Part shown: positions 9,009 through 14,968 of the stretch, in pieces
Numbering within the stretch: position 1 is the stretch's first letter
Layout of the letters: every line of letters starts with the position of its first letter
Origin: a virus
IMG/VR virus record: IMGVR_UViG_3300017776_000071
Span: 1 to 33,894 of that record
Length of the DNA: 33,894 nucleotides
Strand: one strand, 5' to 3'
The notes under the pieces: generated by a model
Seen by the model: only the letters and a program-made list of their open reading frames with translations
The model's database searches: none
Told to the model about the DNA's origin: nothing
Program-made: the position numbers and the translations under genes

Positions 9009-9774
9009 TTGCACTCCTCGATATACAGCATTACTAGAAGAAGGTGGTATTCCTTATATCGTAATAGAAAAAGCCTCTATTTTAGATTTGCAAAACCAAG
9101 AATTAAAGAACGTACCACCAGCAAAAAGAAAACCTGTGGTTGCTATTTATCCAAACAGTTTTTTGGATCAAACAGGCCAAAGAAAAAGTAATGGATCGTT
9201 TGCTTTATTCAGTACGGCAATCACGCAAGCACCTGAAGCATTTCTTATCAGAGCTTTAAAACATGCTGCAAATGGAGAGTTTTTTCAAGTTGCAGAACGA
9301 GTAGGTTTAGATAGTTTAACTAAAGAAAGGCAATTAATACGCTCTACCAGGCAAACTTTTGAAGAGGAGAGTGCGGTAAAACCTCTTTTGTTGGCGGGAT
9401 TGCTATTGCAAGGCGCTGTGCTGTCCATAGATACCAACATTAGAAGCGGTGGAATGGGTGCGCGCTACTTAGGTATAGGAAGCTCTAAAGAATATCGGGA
9501 AGATTTGATTACTATTTCATTACGCTTGGTTTCTGTTTCTACAGGTGAAGTTTTAATTGAAGTCTTAGTAAATAAAAGTATTATCTCGGTAGGGCTATCA
9601 CAAGATTTATTTCGGTTTATATCTAATGGCACAAAGTTAGTTGAAATTGAAGGTGGTGCAGCAGAAAACGAAAGCACATCAATAGCATTACAGCAAGCAA
9701 TAGAAGAGGGGGTGTTAGAAATAATTAAAATAGGTATTAGTAAGAGGTACTGGCAATATGAAAAAGTTAATTAG
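8953..9774 (+). CDS. csgG: Curli secretion lipoprotein and outer-membrane pore CsgG
   Basis: From ATG 8953 the protein is 273 residues, close to the usual 277. Residues 1-19 form a lipoprotein signal with lipobox L17-S18-S19-C20. Family hallmarks follow in order: PVVAIYPNSFLDQTGQRK, then SFALFSTAITQAPEAFLIRA (the FSTA of the pore constriction, with the inner Phe kept), LDSLTKERQLIRSTRQ, SIDTNIRSGGMGARYLGIG, LRLVSVSTGEVL and the C-terminal helix ending SKRYWQYE. CsgG forms a nonameric outer-membrane channel that exports curli subunits without added energy. An upstream ATG at 8908 is possible and gives a longer n-region. The gene overlaps csgF by 56 bases. Confidence 0.92.
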   Translation: MRWAGRLILLCLSGILLSSCTPRYTALLEEGGIPYIVIEKASILDLQNQELKNVPPAKRKPVVAIYPNSFLDQTGQRKSNGSFALFSTAITQAPEAFLIRALKHAANGEFFQVAERVGLDSLTKERQLIRSTRQTFEEESAVKPLLLAGLLLQGAVLSIDTNIRSGGMGARYLGIGSSKEYREDLITISLRLVSVSTGEVLIEVLVNKSIISVGLSQDLFRFISNGTKLVEIEGGAAENESTSIALQQAIEEGVLEIIKIGISKRYWQYEKVN

Positions 9775-10465
9775 TTTGTTTTTATTATTATCGTATAGCG
9801 CAATAGCTGACGATAACGAAATCTATGTTGACCAGGTCGGGGCATCGGCTAACATAGACATTGAGCAGCTGGGATCAGGAAATTTAGTGGGCGGTTTAAA
9901 TAGTGCAGCTGGCAGTATGACAGCGTTTGATTTGGATGGAACATCTATGTCATTAGATTTGAATTTAATTGGCAATAATAATAAATATCTTGGGGATATA
10001 AACGCAGATTCATTCACTGGCATATTTGACTTTGATGGTGACAGCAACCAGTACACGATACAGGTTGATCCTACTAATACTTATAGTGCAGATTCATCTA
10101 ATGTAAATGTAGACGTAGATGGCAGTAGCAATACTTTCACACTTGATCTAGCGACTAATGCGTTAGCTAGTGGCGCAGATGTAGATACGATAGTGCAAGG
10201 TTCAAGTAACACAGTAAACATTGATTTGGATATAGACTCAGCAACTAACTATATGGATATAGATGGAGATTCAAATACAATAAATTATGATGGAGATGGT
10301 TATGCTTCTGGCTATTTTAAATTGGATCACACAGGTAGTTCCAGATCTTTCGACATTGAACAACAATCGACATTGGCCTCGGACTACTTGGAAGTATATT
10401 CTTCTGGGTCTAATGGCTCAGTTTGTATTAATCAAGACGATCAAGGCACAAGCGTTGGATGTTGA
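9758..10465 (+). CDS. Secreted curlin-like repeat protein
   Basis: A 235-residue protein with AGAGG about 10 bases before its ATG. The signal peptide is MKKLISLFLLLSYSAIA. Mature residues 23-42 read YVDQVGASANIDIEQLGSGN, which carries two Q-x-G-(x)-N units like the CsgA/CsgB repeat. Further repeats are looser: FDGDSNQYTIQVD, VDGSSNTFTLDL, VQGSSNTVNIDLD, IDGDSNTINYDGD. The protein is acidic, with almost no Lys or Arg after the signal, and ends with two Cys (VCINQDD...VGC) that might pair. It is probably the substrate of the CsgG channel encoded next to it. It is not a standard CsgA; the amyloid property is inferred. Confidence 0.75.
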   Translation: MKKLISLFLLLSYSAIADDNEIYVDQVGASANIDIEQLGSGNLVGGLNSAAGSMTAFDLDGTSMSLDLNLIGNNNKYLGDINADSFTGIFDFDGDSNQYTIQVDPTNTYSADSSNVNVDVDGSSNTFTLDLATNALASGADVDTIVQGSSNTVNIDLDIDSATNYMDIDGDSNTINYDGDGYASGYFKLDHTGSSRSFDIEQQSTLASDYLEVYSSGSNGSVCINQDDQGTSVGC

Positions 10466-11480
10466 TATAGGAAGTATTACAGAACTAAACGGAAACACCA
10501 GAGTAGTAAGAGATAAACCTTACACCAGTGAGATTGATTTCTCACTTAACTCTATGGATAGACTAGAGACTGCTGCGGGCAGAATGGGTGTTACTTTCCG
10601 TGATGATACTACTATTAGATTGACAGAGAATTCCAATGTTGTAATTGATTCTTTTGTATTTGACCCTGATCCAAGCAAATCGACTATGGCCCTATCATTT
10701 GTTAAAGGTACTGGTCGTTTTATAAGCTCTAAAAGTAAACGTATACCTAAAGAAAATATTAAGATTAGAACAAACTCTGCCACCATTGGTATTCGTGGTA
10801 CTGACTTTACTATTACGGTTTCAGAGACAGGTGCTTTAGTCATACTATTACCTGATGAGTTTGGTGAAAGTTCAGGAGAGATTGCTGTTACTACAGCACT
10901 TGGTCAGGTAATACTAAATAAACCCTATGAAGCTACTACAGTTTATAATTTTGAAACTGCTCCAACACCCGCTGTTATATTAGATTTGACCTTGGATATG
11001 ATTGACAACATGTTAATTGTTAATCCACCTCAAACTAAAGAACTAGAAGCTAATGAAGCCAATGCAGTAGCAGATAATATTCTTGATGTTGACTTCTTAG
11101 AATTTGATGAGCTTGATACTGATGATCTGGCTGAAGATGATTTAGAGTATACCGAACTTGATATAGATTATCTTGCAGCTAATTTTCTGGAAGATTTGTT
11201 AGATGTAATTCAAGAAGTCGATGAATTAAGTAAAGCAAATCAAGCCTTATCATCTGATGGCATCAAAGGTACTGACATTGGTTATGACAGTGATACCCAG
11301 ATAAATACTTTTGTTGATGATAGCCAGGTTAAATTTATTAGACAGGTCGAAAATAATTTACAAATGCAAGTATCAAAAGATGGTTCATACAACATAAGAA
11401 TCGAGCAAGGCGGTAAAGTAAATGCAGTCTCTACTAACGGAGGCAGTAGTTCTACTATCAATATCAAACAAGGAAGTTAA
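10413..11480 (+). CDS. FecR-domain protein with curlin-like C-terminus
   Basis: From ATG 10413 the protein is 355 residues. The start MAQFVLIKTIKAQA is a weak export signal; the frame is open further upstream but offers no better start nearby. A FecR domain covers about residues 45-130: RLETAAGRMGVTFRDDTTIR, LSFVKGTGRFIS and TNSATIGIRGTDFTITV are typical. An acidic stretch of repeated FLEFDELDTDDLAEDDLEY type follows. The last 33 residues (GSYNIRIEQGGKVNAVS, then STINIKQGS) look like curlin or CsgB repeats. FecR domains here probably act as an extracytoplasmic beta domain. It may anchor or nucleate the fibre made by the preceding protein. Confidence 0.7.
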   Translation: MAQFVLIKTIKAQALDVDIGSITELNGNTRVVRDKPYTSEIDFSLNSMDRLETAAGRMGVTFRDDTTIRLTENSNVVIDSFVFDPDPSKSTMALSFVKGTGRFISSKSKRIPKENIKIRTNSATIGIRGTDFTITVSETGALVILLPDEFGESSGEIAVTTALGQVILNKPYEATTVYNFETAPTPAVILDLTLDMIDNMLIVNPPQTKELEANEANAVADNILDVDFLEFDELDTDDLAEDDLEYTELDIDYLAANFLEDLLDVIQEVDELSKANQALSSDGIKGTDIGYDSDTQINTFVDDSQVKFIRQVENNLQMQVSKDGSYNIRIEQGGKVNAVSTNGGSSSTINIKQGS

Positions 11481-11713
11481 ATAGGCTTACCATCAGAATC
11501 GCACTTATGGATTAATTCTAATTCTAAGTCAATATAGTGTTTAGCTTTTAATAAATCTTCTACTTTGTTAGTTTTATTTCTGGTAACATACTTGACCACA
11601 TTACCCAAACAGAACGAGAGATTGTTTGCAGTTATATATTGTATCGGTTGAATTGCTTGAGATTGATAATGTTGACCCGCCATCTGCACATCAGTAGCTA
11701 ATTTTTTTTTCAT
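11477..11713 (-). CDS. DUF3310 family protein
   Basis: Read on the minus strand, ATG at 11713 is preceded by GGAAGAGAGA, a better start than ATG 11725, and gives 78 residues. The core HYQSQAIQPIQYITANNLSF, GNVVKYVTRNK and EDLLKAKHYIDLELE is the DUF3310 pattern, a small phage protein family often described as nucleotide kinase-like without firm proof. It is transcribed away from the early operon and its end overlaps the end of the FecR gene by 4 bases. Confidence 0.8.
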   Translation of the reverse strand: MKKKLATDVQMAGQHYQSQAIQPIQYITANNLSFCLGNVVKYVTRNKTNKVEDLLKAKHYIDLELELIHKCDSDGKPI

Positions 11714-11741
11714 TCTCTCTTCCATTTATGTGTTTAATGTG

Positions 11742-11749
11742 AGTATAAT
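11742..11749. promoter_or_regulatory. Divergent early promoter (-10 elements)
   Basis: Between the DUF3310 gene and the early plus operon, TATAAT at 11744-11749 reads rightward, and TATACT at 11742-11747 reads leftward on the other strand. Both are near-perfect -10 boxes. No good -35 box is seen at either side, so an activator may be needed. Position and AT content support a divergent promoter; exact starts are unknown. Confidence 0.5.
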
Positions 11750-11779
11750 ACAACAGTCGTGTATAAATGGGAAGGGATC

Positions 11780-11983
11780 ATGAGAGAAGAAAAAGATTAT
11801 TCTAACTTTATGACCACAGTGGAATTAGCCGCTAGGTGGAAGAAGTCACCGAGAACTTTAGAGAATTGGCGAGTGCAAGGCATTGGCCCAAACTTTTATA
11901 AAATAGGTGCTGCGGTGCTATACAAGGTTAATGAAATAGAAGAACTTGAAAGCAGTTCATCCAACGCTAATAAAACCAAATGA
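11780..11983 (+). CDS. HTH (excisionase/MerR-like) DNA-binding protein
   Basis: A 67-residue protein from ATG 11780, preceded by GGGAAGGGATC. The core MTTVELAARWKKSPRTLENW followed by RVQGIGPNFYKIGAAVLY is the classical helix-turn-helix of the HTH_17/excisionase-like group. A polar tail follows (ESSSSNANKTK). It is the first gene of the rightward early operon and might regulate the divergent promoter before it. No integrase is present, so an excision role is unlikely. Confidence 0.8.
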   Translation: MREEKDYSNFMTTVELAARWKKSPRTLENWRVQGIGPNFYKIGAAVLYKVNEIEELESSSSNANKTK

Positions 11984-12369
11984 ACGCCAGAAACAAGGGT
12001 AGAAGAGGTGAGCGCGAAGCCATCGAAGTTATTAAGTCCTTGACTGATATTCAGTTAGAGGTCAACTATAGTCAGACGTATGGTGGCGGGCATGATTTGT
12101 TAGGTGGTGAACCGTATGCCATTGAGGTGAAAAGGCGCAAGTCTTTAACACAAGGTGACATCAAGCAGTGGTGGAAGCAAACGTGCGAGCAAGCAATCAA
12201 GGTAGATTTAATACCTTGTCTTTGGTATCGAGCAGATCGCGCTGACTGGCATGTGGTTATACCGCATGCTGATTGGCATTTTCCAGATCAAGATTTTAAT
12301 TGCACTATCACTATATCGCCTGAACTTTGGGCTAAAATTACAAAGGATCAAATTCATGGCCCACAGTAG
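11980..12369 (+). CDS. Holliday-junction resolvase-like PD-(D/E)XK nuclease
   Basis: A 129-residue protein overlapping the previous stop by 4 bases (ATGA). The active-site pattern is complete: GRRGEREAIEVI with Glu11, GGGHDLLGG with Asp39 and YAIEVKRRKS with Glu49-Val-Lys51. A basic patch follows (KRRKSLTQGDIKQWWKQ). This is the layout of small phage resolvases of the PD-(D/E)XK superfamily. It would resolve branched DNA before packaging or during recombination. It ends inside the next gene, with a 14-base overlap. Confidence 0.75.
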   Translation: MNARNKGRRGEREAIEVIKSLTDIQLEVNYSQTYGGGHDLLGGEPYAIEVKRRKSLTQGDIKQWWKQTCEQAIKVDLIPCLWYRADRADWHVVIPHADWHFPDQDFNCTITISPELWAKITKDQIHGPQ

Positions 12370-13084
12370 ATTTTCACCATCAGCAGCAAAGCGTTGGATG
12401 GCTTGCCCTGGTTCAATACAACTAGCCGAGAGTATACCTTTTGTAATGGATACCACTATGCCAGCCGCAAAAGGAACATTAGTGCATCACATGGTGGAAA
12501 TGCTATTGAAAGATAGATTAGAGAATGTATCGCTCTCTGATTACTGGCTAGGTAGAAAAGAAGAGATAGATGGTTTTGTAGTCGAAGTCACGGAGGATAT
12601 GGTGGATTGTGCTGAACAGTATGTGCATTACGTCAAAACCAGAAAAGAAGATTTAAGCGGTAAATTATTAATAGAAGAAAGAACACGCATAGATGAGATC
12701 AGCCAAGAGTGTTGGGGTACAGTAGATGCCTTAATCTTGGGTAAAGAAGCTAATCGCATTGCCGTCATTGATTTAAAATCAGGTAAGTTTCCAGTAGACG
12801 TTGAGCATAATGAACAGTTGATGATTTATGCGCTTGGTGCATTGAGTCGGTATGGTAATGAAAATACCACAGTAGAGCTAACCATCGTGCAACCTACTTC
12901 ATTTCACAGAGATGGCAAAATTAGAAGTTGGGATATCTCAGCAGAAAATTTAGTGGAATGGGGTTTCAATATTCTAAAGCCAGCTATTGAGGCTTGCTTG
13001 GAAGAAGAACCAGTTTTCAATGCTGGGAGAGATCAATGTCGTTTTTGCCGAGCAAAAGACATTTGTAATTCATACAATCAATAG
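12356..13084 (+). CDS. DUF2800 / Cas4-AddB-like PD-(D/E)XK nuclease with probable Fe-S cluster
   Basis: From ATG 12356, with AAAGGATCAAATTC upstream, the protein is 242 residues. RFSPSAAKRWMACPGS with Cys17, KGTLVHHM with His44/45, GTVDALI with Asp124 and IDLKSGK with Asp139 and Lys141 follow the RecB-like nuclease order, then NEQLMIYALGAL. The C-terminus has Cys228, Cys231 and Cys237 (QCRFCRAKDIC). One N-terminal plus three C-terminal cysteines is the AddB/Cas4 iron-sulphur arrangement. The family fits DUF2800, found with phage recombination genes. It likely acts as an exonuclease for the annealing protein downstream. Confidence 0.78.
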   Translation: MAHSRFSPSAAKRWMACPGSIQLAESIPFVMDTTMPAAKGTLVHHMVEMLLKDRLENVSLSDYWLGRKEEIDGFVVEVTEDMVDCAEQYVHYVKTRKEDLSGKLLIEERTRIDEISQECWGTVDALILGKEANRIAVIDLKSGKFPVDVEHNEQLMIYALGALSRYGNENTTVELTIVQPTSFHRDGKIRSWDISAENLVEWGFNILKPAIEACLEEEPVFNAGRDQCRFCRAKDICNSYNQ

Positions 13085-13095
13085 AGGTAATAATA

Positions 13096-13347
13096 ATGAG
13101 TGAAGAAGAAAAAGCTACGTTTAGCTTTGAAGATGGGGTTGAGCATAATGTGAGCGATCTCAGTGAAGAAGGGAAGCTAGTTTATAACAAGCTAGTTATG
13201 GTTAATAACAATAAGAGAGAGTTTGAGGCTAATGCGCAGTTTGAGGTAGAGAAGCTCAGTATTTTATCAGCAGCCTATGCACATCAGCTTAAAGGTTTTA
13301 TAACTAAAGAGGAGAGTAAAATTGAGTCTATCAGCAATAAGAAGTAA
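13096..13347 (+). CDS. Small acidic/helical protein, DUF6447-like
   Basis: An 83-residue protein with GAGGTAATAATA upstream. The sequence FEDGVEHNVSDLSEEGKLVY, then KLVMVNNNKREFEANAQFEV, reads as a short beta hairpin followed by a long helix. Similar small proteins are called DUF6447 and accompany phage recombination genes; the match is from memory. It lies between the nuclease and the recombinase and overlaps the latter by 26 bases. Confidence 0.65.
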   Translation: MSEEEKATFSFEDGVEHNVSDLSEEGKLVYNKLVMVNNNKREFEANAQFEVEKLSILSAAYAHQLKGFITKEESKIESISNKK

Positions 13348-14056
13348 GACTAAATTAAAGCCACCGAAGTTGGTGCTATATGGGGGTGCGGGTATTGGTA
13401 AAACATCATTCGCGGCAAGCATGAATAAACCCATATTTGTTCTAACTGAGGATGGAATGGGTAAAGTGCAGTGCGATCATTTTCCAGTAGCTAAAGATTA
13501 TGATGAGTTCATTAGTAATCTAAATTCACTGTTAAATGAAGATCACGAATTTTCTACGGTGTGTATTGATAGTCTTGATTGGGCCGAACCGCTTTTATGG
13601 GAAAAGGTTTGTACTATACATGGCAAAAAATCAATAGAAGAATTTGGTTATGGGCGTGGTTATGTAGAAGCCTTAAAGTTATGGCGCGAATATATTGATA
13701 TCTTAAATCTACTACGAGATGAAAAAAAGATGACGATTATTCAAATTGCACATAGTCAAATTAAACGTTTTGAGTCACCAGAGATTGAAGCCTATGATCG
13801 CTATGAATTAAAACTACATAGAAAAGCCAGTGATTTAATTCTTGAGCACAGCGATTGTTGCTTCTTTGCCAACTATAAATTTGGCAGTGTCAAGGTTAAA
13901 GGCAAAGGTGGACAAACTACATCCAAAGCAATTCAGGGTGAAAGAATGTTATACACCGAAGCCAAGCCCGCTTTTCTAGCGAAAAACAGGTATGCACTAC
14001 CAGCAGAAATGCCATTTGATTGGCAAGAAATTAGATCAGCAATTATCGGGAAATAA
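13322..14056 (+). CDS. Sak4-like RecA-fold annealing/recombination ATPase
   Basis: A 244-residue protein. The likely start is TTG at 13322, behind the strong site GAGGAGAGTAAAA; the next ATG falls after the Walker A motif. Walker A is LVLYGGAGIGKTSF (Gly21-Thr28) and the Walker B strand is STVCIDSLDW. MTIIQIAHSQIKRF and LHRKASDLILEHSD follow, as in the AAA_24/Sak4 group of phage single-strand annealing ATPases. It pairs with the SSB-like gene downstream, a partnership typical of Sak4. It is likely used in recombination-dependent replication. Confidence 0.75.
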   Translation: MSLSAIRSKTKLKPPKLVLYGGAGIGKTSFAASMNKPIFVLTEDGMGKVQCDHFPVAKDYDEFISNLNSLLNEDHEFSTVCIDSLDWAEPLLWEKVCTIHGKKSIEEFGYGRGYVEALKLWREYIDILNLLRDEKKMTIIQIAHSQIKRFESPEIEAYDRYELKLHRKASDLILEHSDCCFFANYKFGSVKVKGKGGQTTSKAIQGERMLYTEAKPAFLAKNRYALPAEMPFDWQEIRSAIIGK

Positions 14057-14067
14057 AGGAGAATAAA

Positions 14068-14574
14068 ATGACCGATTTGAGTAAGTATGGGCATGATTTT
14101 GATGCCGAAATAGAAAGTGGGAGTAGGAAGATAGAGCCAGGCAGACACAACATGGCTTTTGTTTCCGATGAAATTATCACAGGGTCAAATGGGTGGGAAG
14201 CAGTCAAGCTCACTTTTGAAGTCGAAGGCACTACCATGAATATTGGGTATGCTTGCACTATGGCACATGATACCAGTGATAAAGCGGTGAGCATTGGCAT
14301 AGAAACTCTGCGTAAAATTGGTAATGCAGCGGGGATAGTTGGTGCATTAACTGATCCTGAAAAGCAGTTGCTTGGCAAGAGCGTGAGTGCGGAGTTGGTA
14401 GTGGGTGAACGTGGTTATCTTGAGGTAAAGGATGACTTTGGCAACACATTTCAACCTGTTGAAAAAGCCAAGCCAACGCAGAAAGAAAAAATAAAAGCAC
14501 AAAATAACTTTACCAAGAAAGCCAGTAAGGATGAACCAGAATTAGAAGAACTGGATGACGATATCCCATTCTAG
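14068..14574 (+). CDS. Single-strand DNA-binding protein-like (DUF669 type)
   Basis: A 168-residue protein with AAAGGAGAATAAA before its ATG. The body has beta strands (PGRHNMAFVSDEI, WEAVKLTFEVEGT, KSVSAELVVGERGYLEVKDD) in an OB-like order. It ends with an acidic tail, ELEELDDDIPF, closely like the SSB tip (DDDIPF) that recruits replication partners. The DUF669 family of phage SSB-like proteins has this layout. It stands next to the annealing ATPase and primase-helicase and overlaps the next gene by 20 bases. Confidence 0.75.
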   Translation: MTDLSKYGHDFDAEIESGSRKIEPGRHNMAFVSDEIITGSNGWEAVKLTFEVEGTTMNIGYACTMAHDTSDKAVSIGIETLRKIGNAAGIVGALTDPEKQLLGKSVSAELVVGERGYLEVKDDFGNTFQPVEKAKPTQKEKIKAQNNFTKKASKDEPELEELDDDIPF

Positions 14575-14968
14575 TTTGCCGTTCTTAAATGATAGGCCCT
14601 CGCTGTGTTCGTATTGCCTACAGCCAGTGAAGGGTCTGTTGTTCCACCACGGTTCGAGATGGTATGGTGCATGTAGTGCTGACCACTTAGAAAAAATAAA
14701 ACTAGAATTACAAACGCACGATGCGTTTAAACAGGGAGTGAGAGAAATAACTTTGCAACATCCAATCATCAATCATACAGCCGTAGAGAAAGCTGTAACC
14801 GCAACTAAAGAAGTCTATTTAAAAGCAGCCAAGCGCAATAAGTCGTATGTCTTACATGAGTGGCAAAAAGATGATCGGGTACGTTTGTTTCAGCAAGCAA
14901 TTCAAGAGTATTTAAAGTATTGCACTGCTCAAGCACAGCATGGACTTCTCGTAAAGGATGATGGTTGA
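14555..14968 (+). CDS. Zinc-finger protein of the replication operon
   Basis: A 137-residue protein starting within the SSB-like gene. Residues 18-45 contain CSYCLQPVKGLL, HHGSRWYGACSADH, giving a C-x2-C ... C-x3-H zinc-binding candidate. A long helical region follows (EKAVTATKEVYLKAAKRNKS) and a charged tail. I do not recognise the family. Its place between SSB-like protein and primase-helicase suggests a DNA replication accessory role, which is inference. It overlaps the next gene by 11 bases. Confidence 0.65.
   Translation: MTISHSSLPFLNDRPSLCSYCLQPVKGLLFHHGSRWYGACSADHLEKIKLELQTHDAFKQGVREITLQHPIINHTAVEKAVTATKEVYLKAAKRNKSYVLHEWQKDDRVRLFQQAIQEYLKYCTAQAQHGLLVKDDG

Noticed and set aside
10287-10412. 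Upstream ATG for the FecR protein
   Set aside because: It would add 42 residues that overlap the curlin-like gene deeply and give a poor secretion signal; ATG 10413 is closer to the domain, though the true start is uncertain.
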